A stretch of DNA of 64,000 nucleotides from Monarcha castaneiventris obscurior (lineage: Eukaryota; Chordata; Aves; Passeriformes; Monarchidae), in NCBI GenBank assembly GCA_026261815.1, contig JAMPIT010000258.1:17626501-17690500 (forward strand), in the 5' to 3' direction. The notes under the pieces are model-generated. The model saw only the letters and a program-made list of their open reading frames with translations, ran no database searches and had not been told where the DNA came from. Shown in pieces: positions 1 through 13,200 of the stretch. Every line of letters begins with the position of its first letter. Position 1 is the stretch's first letter. A program made the translations under genes and the position numbers.

Positions 1-3000
1 GTTAATGTTTTCCAAGGAATTTGATGCAGCTTTGGTGTAGTATTGAAGAGAATCAGGTACATGTGTGTGGCGTTGGGGAACGAGACTGCAAGAGGAGGAG
101 GAGGGGGAAGCTGTAGCAGTCACAGGGTGCACATGCAGGAAGGAGTTGTGGAAACTCAGTCCAAAAACATTCCTCGCTCCCTTCGTGTTTCTGCACTTCC
201 ATCAGTGGGATGGATCCACCTGCATTACACTTGTCTCCTCAGATACAGGACTTTTAGAAGCTTGTTTGACCCAGTGAATCTTTTCAGCCGTAAAGGAAGT
301 ATAAGGTAGTCATTGAAAATGGGATGACCAATGAGGTTTTATTTGCAACATACTACTCTGAAAGGGTATATATAGTACACAAGTTTCTCCAGTGGAAATT
401 AATTGGTACAGTATGACTTTGAGTAGCCTATTACAGCCTTAAAATATTTTTTCAGGTGTTTCCCTAGTTTAAAGCCGAAAAATGTGTACTGTATGGTTGT
501 CACTGCACTCAAAATGCATTAGTTGCATTTCTGTTCCACCTCAGTGCTGTTTAGTATCTGGTGGATACTTTTAAAGTTGTTTCCATTGTTCTAGGCAGCA
601 TTAACAACTCAAATAGCCTTGCCCTTCCGTTTGGCAAATGTCCACTTGCAGTGTTTTTAAAGGCACCATCTTGATTTCAGTTCCATCTGAATAATTACCT
701 GTCTGCCAGAACTCTGTAGGATGCCAGTTCACAGTATTACTGCAGCTTAGGTTTATCTCTCTGTTGCAATTAACAATACAGGCAGACAGGGGAAGTAAAC
801 GAAACTGTTTCCATTTGAAGCTGAACTATTGTCTGTGAGCCACATCAAATGGCCCTTGAATTGCATAATAGGCTTTATGAGAACTTACCCCATGCCTGGT
901 AGCGCTATGCTGGTGTAGTGCTTTGCATAATAACATGAATTGTTTTACACATCACAAGTGTGCTGGAAATAAGCTGCTCCATAATCTCTGGGCTCCTTTG
1001 TAGTAAGGTGTTTAACTGCTCAACTTGATACAGTACCCCAGACTATGTTCTTTTTTACCTCTTTGCACATTTTTTTTCCTTGGGGTTAATAGCAGGATGT
1101 AGATGTTAGCACACAGATGGGTCCTGATCCCGGGCTTCATCCAGTTCTGGAGTTAGAAGGCATGAAACACAAAGTATGGTTCATCAACATCTTGTGGATG
1201 TTATAACTGAGGAGGGCATGAAGGGAAAGAAAGGCTGGCTGTGCTTGTGTTACTTCAGCTCTGCTAACCAAACACAGTGTTTTGTCAAACTGCCCTGTCA
1301 CTCCAGTATTTCACCAAAATGAAGAGATACCTCAAGGAGTATCTTGCAAGTTCAGAGAATGCAGATGAGTGTGTATTTATTCTGCAGACCTCTGCAGGTA
1401 GAGACAGTTACTATGTCCCAGTAAAATCCTTTGGTTTCATTTAAATTATTTAAAAGTAGATGGTTGTTATTTTGTCCTATATTGAACTGGTGTAGGGAGT
1501 GCACACACAAGTGATTCTGTTGGCAGTGCTAAGGAAACTGGCACAGAGGATGGTTATGCATTTTTATCAGCTCAGCTGGGTCTGGAAGAGGGCATCTGCC
1601 TGAAATGAGCTGTAGCATTGAAAATATATTGTTACAGTTTGGAGGGCTTTGTAATCAAGCATTTGAGCTGCAGCTCTTGACTGTATTTCCATGCTGTCAG
1701 TTTGTTCATTCTGACCTTCCAAGAATTATGAACCAATAAAGTAATTGCTTCTGGCATCTAAAGTATGCAGACACTCAAAGTGAGTTAAAAGCTCTATTTT
1801 GTCCCAGATGTAGTATAACTCTTCAAGTTGTTGTGCATATATTCCTGTCACCTCTGCTATAATACATGCTTGTACTGCTATTAAGTAGTTTTGAAAAAAT
1901 ACGTATATTCAATAATAAGGAGCAAGTCTGCAGCTTAGCAGTGCAACTTTTTTTGTTTGCAGCTTAATGAGGAGTTAAAGGATGTAAACTTGGACAAAAA
2001 TTTCAAGGAAATGTACAGAGCTTGATAGCTTGACCTAGATTCCATATTAAAATGGACTGTTGTACTATTTCCCCTCTGCCCTGTCTTCTATGGAGAAGCT
2101 TCAAAGTCCAGAGTTAAGAAGGAAATCTGTTGCTTTTTCTTTTCTTTTCTTTTTTTTTTCTTTTATTTCACCCCCTTCAAGTGCTCTACTTGTGTATAGC
2201 TCATATTCTAAACACTAAGGTTCAGATAAACAGCCTCTTCAAAGACAAATTGCAACTGTAAACTAATGAGCTATATTTTAGGACAAATTTTCCTTCTTGC
2301 AGCATTATCCTCTCCTCAAGTTCAAAAATTCCAGGTATTTCTCAGACACTAATATTGCATGCTGTGCTTTGCTTTTAAGAAGAAAGTTCCTATCCTTTTT
2401 AATCCTGTGTTGCAAGAGTAGACCTTTTAATTAAACTATTAATTATCATTAAAATTCTGATAATTAAATTTTCTTTCTTTGTTAAAAGAAGAGAGGGCAG
2501 GAGTGCAGCCTGTATTATAATGGTTATTAATTGTTCTCATCCAGCTTTTGACTACTCATATTATACTAATCTTCATTCATTTTCTAGAACTCTGTTGAAA
2601 ACCCTGCTGAAAATAGCACAGTGACACTCTTGAAAAAAATTGTAAATACAATCTCTCTTATGAAAAGTTACAAAATCTTCTATTGCTAATATAATATGAT
2701 ATGATATAATATAATGTAATATAATGTAATGTAATATAATATAAATGGAGTAGGGATTACAACCTTTTTCTTTGCAAAGTCTTCTGTAGGAAGTAAGATG
2801 TTTTCTTCAAATCTTGCATGGTAGAGCTTAGAGTCCTGAGAGTGCCTTAAGGACATTTAACATATTAATGACTTCCAAATACATGTATTCAATATGTACA
2901 AAGACAAGAATAATAACTAACAGCATCTGTACATTTGTGTGTATATTGTTGGTGCTGTGAATATGGTATGAAGTGTTTCCAATCACACAGCATTGAACTT

Positions 3001-4122
3001 AGTTCTCATCTTTCAAACAGTATCTGTGATTCAGCATGGATATTTTTTCACATCAATTTTTTTCTTTCTAGTTACACTTGGAAAGTGGGAAAGCAGACAG
3101 TAGTTACACAATATTAGATGCAGCTTATAGCAGTGTTAAACCCATGGCTAGAGGAGGAAGGTTACACATTTTGGACCCATGCCTGTTGCATTGTTCTACC
3201 TTCCAAGAATACATGTGGACTCAAAAGGGCAGGAGTGGCCCTGCCTGTGTGCTGGCAGAAACCCTGCTGGGGCTTCTGTAAGCAGATATTTCTCTCTAAC
3301 TAAGTGCTTGTTAACATGCAGAGTCTATCTACACTGTGCATGCAGCCTGTATACCAGAGACTGCTGTCTTTAGGGGAAAAAAGTGTCCAATAGCCAGGGA
3401 GGGACAAGGCAACTTTGATTACTGTGAGTTTGATTTTATACTTCTCTTGTCCGATACAAAGCTGTGAGCTGCATATTGATATAAACCTGTGGCTATTGTA
3501 CCTCAGGTACTCAGCTACAACCTTTTGTTACACAAGTTTTCTCTTTGAAAACCAGAATCTACTTCAAATGCACTATCTGAAACTTAGCATTTTTAATTTA
3601 ATGCCATTTTCCAAACCCAAACTGGACTTACTATGGGTCTTTTCATTTGGTGCCTGAAAGGAGAAACCTGCTGTTGCAGGACTCCTGGGCTAGTCTGAGT
3701 ATGAAAAGCATACAAATTTTCCAGCAAATAGGACAATGTAGAAAACATTTGTTAGAGAACTAGATGTCATACTGTCTTTAAGGATTCATTAATATATGGA
3801 ATAATTAGAGGAAAATTTGGATCTCAGTTACTTTTATATTAGGATATGAAGATATTATATCTTAATATTTTATATTAAGGTATAATAGACTCTATTTTGT
3901 ATCTAATATCACAAGTCCCACTCCAGTCTAATAGAGTTTTTCTTTTTGACTGTTTTTTCCCACCTGTCATTGTGTAAGTGGTCGGATGTAGCCCAGAGAA
4001 CAGATGATTGTCTTCCATAGAAGTATCTGGGTGCAGTTGAGAACGCCTTTGGAAACATCCTGCCTTAAGCATGGGAAGTCGTGAATGGCAGTACCTCCTT
4101 GTGACTGTGATCTCTTTTTCAG
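1..4122 (+). other. TLCD4: TLCD4 upstream intron (partial)
   Basis: This stretch precedes the first recognisable TLCD4 exon. The human protein has about 53 residues before the sequence encoded at 4123. I looked here for an open segment with the expected N-terminal hydrophobic helix and a matching splice donor and found none, so the start-codon exon probably lies upstream of the window. The stretch is AT-rich intron-like DNA with a pentanucleotide-type AT repeat near 2.7 kb. The short open frames in it show no family resemblance. Confidence 0.55.
2687..2744. repeat. AT-rich pentanucleotide microsatellite
   Basis: Imperfect tandem array built from ATATA/ATGTA/ATGAT-like 5-base units, seen directly. 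It lies in presumed TLCD4 intron DNA, and its length is likely to vary between individuals. Confidence 0.8.
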
Positions 4123-4212
4123 GACAGTGTCCACATTCCATGCCTTGGTGGTTGGAGGGTTTTGCCTATATATTTTATTGTACGATGATGCTGTTAATGC
4201 TGACCATATCTG
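4123..4212 (+). CDS. TLCD4: TLCD4 internal exon (first in window)
   Basis: The acceptor follows a pyrimidine tract ending in TTTTTCAG and the donor is TG|GTAAGG. The first base completes the last codon of the missing upstream exon. It encodes [19 protein letters not shown] and then an acidic loop ending ..NADHI, with a Trp codon split across the next junction. This corresponds to the second hydrophobic segment of the family. Confidence 0.9.
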
Positions 4213-7200
4213 GTAAGGCATCTTACATATATGTTGTGTTTACACAATAAAATAACATAATTGAGAAGAAAAAAACAACCCTGCAGTGTATTAAGTACTG
4301 AATGATTGTTTCATTGTCCATTAAAATACGCAGTTGTGATGTGTTCATTTTTATGTCTGTACTATGTGATAATTTGATAATTATTTTGTATTAATGTCTT
4401 AGTTTAGTGTGTCTCTGTGAAGTGGAATAGATAAAATACAAGCAATTGATTTGAAATAGTATATTAAATTATGAAAGAGTAAACTCTAAGTCAGTATGAC
4501 TGAAACTCTGCTATTTACAGTAATCATTTTAAAGTGAAATTGAAAAGCTGTAGCAGATCTGGTTAGTGTCTATCTGTGTGAAAGTTCTCCATTGAACCCT
4601 GCAAAGGATGTGGGTTCAGTGCAGAGAAAACGTGGTGTTACTGTCAGGTAATGTCTGAACATAGATACAGTAGATCATAACAAAGACTGGAGCCTTGGTA
4701 AGCTCCAGAGAAGCATCAGTGCTGTGTATGTATACATTTTTTGATGGTCTAGGACTTCTCATGAAACTTCTCCTTTTTTTTTGTATGTACTAGAGATTAG
4801 GTACCATAGACGATGTAGGAATTGTTTTTGTGGTGGTGAGAATCACACAGTAGAAAATGTGGAGGTGGTAGAGGTAGATAAGATAAGGAGAGGGAGATGA
4901 TGCAAATAAGTGCATTAAGTTGTCGCTTCATAGGAGAACAGGCTCTTTCCTATGACAGTCATTACAGATTTTCAAGTTTGGTGTTTGATTAGCATTTTAT
5001 ATAACTCTGTATCTGCAAAGAAGTTTGAAAAAAGTCAGTCGTGTGGGCTTTCATTTGTTTTATCTGCCCATGCATGTTTGCCCCACATACCTCCTTGGCA
5101 ATCACCAAAGAGAGAGCTCTTCCCATTTGCTTATTCAAGGCACTCCCTGTTTGTCATTCCAGGCTCTTGCTTGCACCAAAACTGGCCTGCAAACATCAGG
5201 GCTCATTAATTACATTGCACCTCCTATTCAAGGAGATAGATCAGGAAATCTGGAAGATTTTAGACTAAATTCTAAGTTTTCCATTTACTGAGATTAATTT
5301 GGGATTCTAACATGGACTCTTCTTGAAGGGGTGTGACAGATGGACAGTGCAGCCATGTGTGTTGTTGAAGTGTTGGTTTAGAAAGCCTAGGGAAGGTTTG
5401 TTGCAAAGTGACCATTCTCTGGGGAATAAAAGAAGGAAAGTGAAGCATTCCCTGTCCCATCCAGTTAAGTAATGTCTACCATTATCAAGAAACCAGTTTC
5501 ATATACTCAGTCCTTTGCCTGTTCTCTGGAGAATATGAAGGCTCTTGAGCGCAGGCTTAGTCTTGGTGGTGATGTGCTGAAGTGTTGGGACCGCTTGGAA
5601 GTTTAGTTATGATGCTGCTGCTGCAGCTGGGAGCTCTAACATGAGGGCTCTATGTAAAGAGTTTCTGCTAAAGTTATGAGAACATATCTGTCTGTATTCT
5701 ACGTCTAAACCTAAAGAAGCACAACCTAAGTAGCTCATGAAATCAGGTTTTGAAGCCATGGAAAAATGTTCCCATTTCAAGCAGTAGTTGAAAGAGCCTC
5801 TGTGGCCAGTCTTAAGAGATGGAGTGAGCTCCAGACCCTCCTGGTAACGATTTTTCTTCACCTAGCAGCAGAATTCTGGTTTTGTGAGTCCTGTTTTTCT
5901 GTGAAGTACCCTCTCATTGAGGGAAACAGTTAATTTTATACACTGAGAAAGCCTTAAAATTTAGTGATCAGATTGTAATAATACAGGAAATCTCTTCCAC
6001 TGCTCCATTCCAATAGGATTAAGAAAAAATAGTTAAGTAATAGCATTGTACTGTGTTCTGGCTGAGGCAGATTTTGTATTGGAGTTGGCTGTAAGCACAG
6101 TTAGGTTCCTTTTTTCTGGAAAGGTTTACAGCAAGGCTTACTTTCACAGCTTGTCTTGAGCAGTCCACATTTTATGAATCTGTTGACCTGTCACTTGAAG
6201 CTCAATTCATATTTACACAAAACATACCTAGATTAGTTGCACAACTTAATTAAAAAATTAAGTTACAGTCCTTACAACAAGGAAAAAAGACTTGCTTACC
6301 AAACTCCTCAAAGTAGGAGTGCACAGAGGACAGTGGAGGGAAGAACAAACATTGCCTGCTGTAATGTGGATGCTTCCCTTTCTTGAACTGTGTTCACAAG
6401 TTTGGGTTTGTTGAACATTCTAGAGAAACTGAAGTTGTGTGTATGCTACTAAGAGCTTTGCCTGCTGAATGTTTGGCACCAAAAGGGAAGGGATTGAAGG
6501 TGTGGAAACTACTCTGAAAAGCATTTCTGCTCAAAGGTTCTTTGGCTCCAAGGAACTGGCAAATAATTCCTTTCCTGTGTCCTTTTACTCTGTTTATCCC
6601 TATAAACATCCATCTGATTATGAATATGAAAAGCACCAGCTGAGCAAGATATTTTTATCATCCTTACCAAAGTTTTAGCACTGGCAGAAAACAAAAATGG
6701 AGACACAGAGTGTCAGTTAAAGGGCTAAGAGACACTGACTGTGCTGTTCTCTTTTATCCCATTTCCTGAGAAGCCAGCACAGAGTGCTTGCTGGGTTTCA
6801 GTTCCAATCTCTAGCAAGGCTCTTGGGCAGTCTCTATGCCAAGGCAGGGGTTGAGCCTGATTAGGATGGTTAGTAGATGTCTCTTATCTGGGTGGGAAAG
6901 GAATCCACTTTTACAATTAGAGCCCTTCTTAAATAGATTGCATAATATCTTACTGATGAGCCCAGGATAATGTGTTCTGATGGGCATTGTGTTTGAGATG
7001 TGGATGTCCTTTGCAAATTAGGCTGTAACTATGTTTTTTTGGTATGTTTACAGGGGTGACCCTTCAATTGTGAAGCTGAATATTGCTATTACCACAGGCT
7101 ACCTCATTTCTGGTAATTATGCAACATGTATATAACATGCACAACCTGTTTATTTATATTGAGTCACTCTACCTGTATGTTTATACTGAGGCACTGTGGT

Positions 7201-10200
7201 GAAGATGTGATATGTGCATACAATACAATTTCTACTGTGGCTTTTCAAATTGCTAATGGATTTGTGGGTTGTGGGAAAATCACAGGATCTTGCTAGGGGA
7301 TATGAAAGGTGGAGTATCTCCCCAAGCACTGAGGAAATGCCACTGTGTGGCTTTGTGATGGTTCTTTGTGCAACCACCAGCTCCAGCTCAGTTTTGTCCT
7401 TTGGCCAATTGAGGAGGTGTTAGAGCAGTGCCCTTCACTCTCTTCTCAGTGCCTACAACTCATAGCTCTTCTATCATGAGTTTCTTCCTGTGACCTCAGA
7501 ATGCTGGCAGAAGAATTTTAGTAACCTTCAATACAAGTTGAGGCAAATGATACCACAGGATCCTGCCTGCCCATCTTTTAGTCTCACTTTAAGTCAAAAT
7601 TTAGTCATGTCTAAAACATGGTAATTTAAAATTATTTACTTGGTATGTTATTTATTCCTGTGTATGTTTTATGTTCTTAATTTTGCTGTCAACTAAAACT
7701 GGCATGGGAATTTTGCTACAAAATGCTTCTTTTTTGTTGTATGGGGATAATACTGGCTTATCAAAGCAAAAACTTGTTGTGACTTGGACTATTTTCAGTG
7801 AAGACTTCTCATGTTAGGATGAAGTCTCTGGTCAGAGACTGGGCCATGGAATTGGTTATCTCATACTAGATTTCTCAAGCCAGTGGAAGTGACAATCTGG
7901 TGATCAGCATACTCAGTTAAACTGTGCATTTGTTTAAGTGTCTGGTTTTTGTCATAGCTTCATCTGCCATGTTTAAATTAATCAGTATCTATTTCTGAAT
8001 AATTATACATTAAACTTTCATTATGAATTAATGAATGCCTTTGAACAGGCAACTCAACCTGGCCACTCATTCTCTCTCACTTCCCTATATAGTTGATGTT
8101 TAATTATTAATAGGAAGTGAAGCAGCTATGTCAGATAATGTAGAGCCCTGCCTGAGGATAGCTAATATAAAAGAGATCAAGGCACACTCTGGACTTAAGA
8201 AGGACACAGGGGTAAAGTCTTTGATTTGGAACCTTGGTCAATAATATGCCAGTCCAAAGTACTCATTTGCACAAAGTAGGGACAGAAATTGCTTGTTCCA
8301 GTACAGAAAAGAAAATCTTCTGAATTCTCAGACCATCATGGGAGAAGAAAGATTTTTGTTGTTGTTGTTGTTGTTTGTTTGTTTGTTTTGCTTTGTTTTA
8401 TGTTAAATATAACACCAACTTGGTCATGTTCTTTATAACACCAACTTGGGTCTGCTATGTCATTTTTTAAATAATTGGAAAATTTGGATTAAATAAAACC
8501 AATATGCTTCTTACTCCAAATGCCTCTTGCAAAATATTTTTGGTAAATGGTTCCCTATTAGCTGGTATAATTACTTTTTGTTTCAGAGGTTCTCTGTAAT
8601 AGCATTTGTTGCTTGTGTTTGTATGTTTACTATGCCCCCTGGAGACCCTCCTGCCTTTTTTTTTTTTATGTCATTTGTTTCAGATTTTTGGGGTCATAAG
8701 TGTGAAGTCACTATAAGATTCAGGATCTGCCTTTTCCTTCTAAAAAACTTTGGCTAAATTTATTGCATCTGAAGTTCCATTGATGTGGAAAGTAATCATT
8801 TATGGAAATTGTTGGGAGAATACTATTGCTTAATGGTTTGACTGAAGTAAAGTCTTTAGGATAAAAATGTTTACTTCAGAGATCATTAATTCAGAGGGTT
8901 TCTACTGATGCCATATCTTGGTATATCTCTAAAATTTAGAAAAACTCTTCTGAGGTCAATGGTTGTATAATAAATAGTTCTTTATAGTTATTTCTGCTCT
9001 CTCATAGATCTGTTGCTTATTATTTACTACTGGAAAGCAATTGGTGACAAATTTTTTGTAATACATCACTTGGCAGCTCTGTATGCTTACTATTTTGTAC
9101 TGGTAAGTGCTGTATTTTCTTGTAATATAGGAAGATGAGATAAAAGACATGGCTTTTATAGACCTTATTTGCTTAACGTTGAAAAAAATTTAATGAAAGG
9201 CATATTTATACTTTGAACCATTATTTTTAAATGTTTTTATCAGTTATTTGTGGTAAGGGCATGCCTTTTCAATGTTACACTCCAACAAAAATATGTAACT
9301 TTGTTGAATTTAAAAACTTTTCTCAGTTTTTGCTGTAAAAATACTTTGACAGAAGAGCTTTTCATATGGTTATAGAAAAGGGTTTTAAATAAAACCACAA
9401 GCTTGAATATTTAGTTGGAAAGTTAGAAGGAAATGGTTTCAATTGGTTATGTTCTGCTTCTGTCTCCCAGGTAACAAGTGAGAGCATGAGGGGAAATGGC
9501 CACAAGTTGTGCTGGGGAGGTTTAGTTTGGATAGTAGGAGAATTTCTACACTGAAAGGGTGGTCAGGCACATGTCCAGGGAAGTGGTGGAATCACCATCC
9601 CATGAAGTTTGAAAGGGGTGTGGATGTGGCACTTGGGGATATGGTTTAGTGGTGAGCACACAGTGCACAGTTAATGATTGGACTCGATCTTGAAGGTCTT
9701 TTCCAACCTTAATGATGTTTTCCCTGCCTACTGTGTGAATTCCAGGCTTATAATATTAAAAGTGTTGAGATGCCAGATTACTGTCAGATTTTCCATGTAA
9801 TAGTTTAAAGGGGCTGAAGTACACTGACAAGTAAATATTCTGTTTCTGGTTGAAGATAATTACATCTATTAATATTATCATGGATGAAAGTGAATTAGAG
9901 CTGAATATTAGATAAATGAAAATACCACTACCAAGGCTAATCCCTGTTGCACAAAATTCATTAGTTGTTTCTGGAGGAAACAGAAAGCATAGTGTCAGTG
10001 TGAACTTCTTTTGAAGCATTTATTGCTACATGGATATAGCTCTGCCCATGGATGTCAGTGTGCTGCTCTGTCTGTTGTCTTCAGAGAAAGTTACTCCCAA
10101 GTATGTTATTTCCAAATTGCCTTTTGAGGGTAGGAAAGAATTTGGTTAAACACATAGATTTTCTGTTTGGGGTAGTGCAAACTGACATGAAAAGCTTGAA

Positions 10201-13200
10201 GTAGTGGGTATTTGCTTGCTTGATGGGGGAAGGAGGAATCATGACACAGGCTCCATAGCTTGTTCAGGAAACCTATGGAAATTAAACCCCCCGACCTTTT
10301 TTTCTCTCCATCTGCACACTGCTGCTTACGCAGCCACTGTGTGAGTGGGTAGAGTTTCCAGCACAAGCAGCTGCTAAGGCAGCCCAGAGGCTGTGCTGTG
10401 GCACCCGGAGGGAGCGCTCCGCTGCAGGGTGCGGTGTGACTGCGCCCCTCGGAGGGGCTGTGCCCGGCAGGGAGCGGCGGAGCTGCGGGAAGGGCCGCCC
10501 CTGCCCTCTGCAGGGGGGAACACAGGGCTCCACCTGCCCTTCCCGATGTCAAAGAGGAGCTCAGAATTCCTCCTGGCTTTCGCAAAATAATGCAGGGAGG
10601 TTTTTCTTCAACAGTGTTTCTGTTTTGGCTTGTTTAAACATCGAAAAAGCAAAAATATTTATGATTCTTTTACAGAGTAATTCTATCATAATAATTAATA
10701 GTCTATGACTACTCGTGCAAGTCTTCTCTAGTTACCTTTCCATGGCCATTTAACTGTAGGTTTTATAAAGATTTATTTGAAGTAAGAAGCTACTGATTAT
10801 AAATACCTGAAGGACAATTGCAGCTTTTGTGATAAAACTTGTATTGAAAGTGCAGGAAAGGTGGCCACAGCTGGCAAACTCAGTTTGATTGAAGAAGTTG
10901 AGATAATGTATCATTCTGTGTACACTTAGAGACTCAAATGACAATTTCATATCTACATTGTTGATTCTTGTATGTCTGTTTTATTTTGCTAACCAGAGCA
11001 AAGGTCTCCTGGCTTATTTTGGAAACTTCCGTCTGCTTGCAGAGTTCTCTACTCCTTTTGTCAATCAGCGGTAAGTGGTTAGGGAGTTTTACCATAGTTC
11101 TTTTAAAATTTAATCTGCATTATTATTTCTGTCACTTAGGAAGTCTTTTTATCGTTGTTGAATGTCTGCTGAGAGGAAATTTATATATATTGAACTAAGG
11201 ATTTCTATATGAAAGTGGTTTTTGCTATGAAAACATTTTGCTGCTATAGCTGCAACAGTATAACTAATTCATCCCTGAGTTCCTTTTTAGATTAGACCAG
11301 GTTTGTATTAAATGCCAGATTTTTATGAAAAATATTTTTTACTAACTTTTGTATATTCATTTAATTTTTATAATAAAACCATCTTCAGTATGGATGTTTT
11401 TTCTTGGTATCATGGACCAGGAAAACAAGTAAGATAATATTGTCATCAGGATCCTAGAATGGAATTGCATTGCCCTGTATAACTTGAAGTCTATTTTCCA
11501 ATATCCCACACATGTGGATCAATATTAATATATACATATGAATGTCTAGAATAATATGAATGCTTTCAAAAATAGTACTGTATTTTGAGCACTTAAATAT
11601 ATCTGAAATGATAAATCTTCATACCTGTGGTTAGAGAAGAAAGGGGCAGAAGCTTTTCCTGCAGAGTTAGAGGCTGCCCTGGTTGCTGGTTCAAGTGTTT
11701 CTACCTGATTTGCTGCTGTATCAGACAAGGAGGATGATAATGCCACATAATGCAGCAAGGGGAAAGCTGTCATTGGAGTTTCATGGTGCTGTGGGGAGGG
11801 TGGCCTCTCTACTCTGTAGTCACCAGGATGCAGCTGGGGCTAGGGATTTGCCCAGAAAGACTTCACCTCAGGTGAGGGGCTTTGGTACAGAGCAGTGCTG
11901 CAGTCTTCTCCTCTTCCTCCCATTTTTTGCAATGTAGGATGAGAACTTTCAGTGTATCAGATGCCTTTTTCTTACCCATGCTTTTTGGAGTGCATTTCTG
12001 CTTTACTGCTTCTACCTGTGTGGCATCTGTTTTCTTTTCCAGATGTCTGGTAGAGAAAGGATAAGGCAAATAGAAACTGTATTCCTCCTGCAGACAGGCT
12101 ATTGCCCATTACTGCATTGTGACTGTAATCTCTGAAGTGTTTTATGGCACTGTAGCATTCCTCAGAGCTCTTACGAATAAAAAAGATTGTGCTGAGATCC
12201 CTTTTGAACATTAGTTTGGTAAACTCAAACTTACAGGAGGAGAGGGTGAGATAATGGAGCTCTCCAAAGGCTGCTCTCCTCTGCCCCAGTGCAGCTGAGG
12301 AGGAAATTACAGTCTGTTGTAGCCTGTGCTCTGCGTGCAGAGAAACTAAAGACTAAATAAACACTTGTTCACCCTTAATGAAGAAAAAAGGTTTCATATT
12401 GATACTCCTGCCCTGGTGAATGGCTGCTGTCCCAGTTTTACAGGGATAGGATGTCATCCTGGCCTCCGGTGCGTCTCTCCACTGATGCTTACCTTTTGGA
12501 CTGGGGTGTTAGGAAGTACTGTGGTACATCTGGCTCTTAAAAGTAATTTATGTTATACTTTCAAAATGCCTGTGGTGAGATTATGGGTCTTTGAATACTG
12601 ACATTTAACACTCTCTCAGAAAAGCAGAAATTGCTGCAGGAGATAATAAAGTCCCTTGCACTAAGGGATGTCATCTCATTAGTGCATGATTTTTTTTTTT
12701 CCATTAAATTAGAAGTGAATCAGACCCTTAAGACAGTAAGTAGTGGATAATGATAACGACTTACATTATGTTTCTTGTTTGCATTCTTAGTACTACCAAA
12801 AGAGCTCTTATTAAAATATAAAAAGATATTCTAATCTCAGAACTGTCTGTGTATTTCCTGTCTGTGTTGTTAGGGATCTCTAATTGGAGGTTGTGTCCAT
12901 GCCAAGCATTTAGATCTTTTAATGTTAGTATCAGCATTTATGTAATTAATTCTGAACTGTGTGGGTAAAACTGTAATGGTAACTGTTATTTACAGACTTT
13001 ATTTTTTTTTTTTTTGATTTGCTGGGAGAGGGAAGTTGCTAAACAGATGTCCAATTACCTATACTGGCACGTTGCAGTATGTTTGAGAACCATTTTTTAC
13101 ATTCCTTTTTGATTCTGCATTGTATATATCATTGAAATTAAAGGCTTTGATTGTCAGTCTGACCAAACATATCAGGTCTTTCTCTTCATCATGCCAGTAA

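Larger units (their letters stand above)
9103..10996 (+). other. TLCD4: TLCD4 intron with CR1 fragment and CpG-rich patch
   Basis: It contains a CR1 3' fragment (about 9470-9720) and an isolated CpG-rich patch (about 10390-10515). Otherwise it is AT-rich with no supported gene. Confidence 0.75.

Noticed and set aside
10106..10585. 159-codon minus-strand frame in a TLCD4 intron
   Set aside because: Explained by the CpG-rich patch; low-complexity Pro/Ala/Gly translation.
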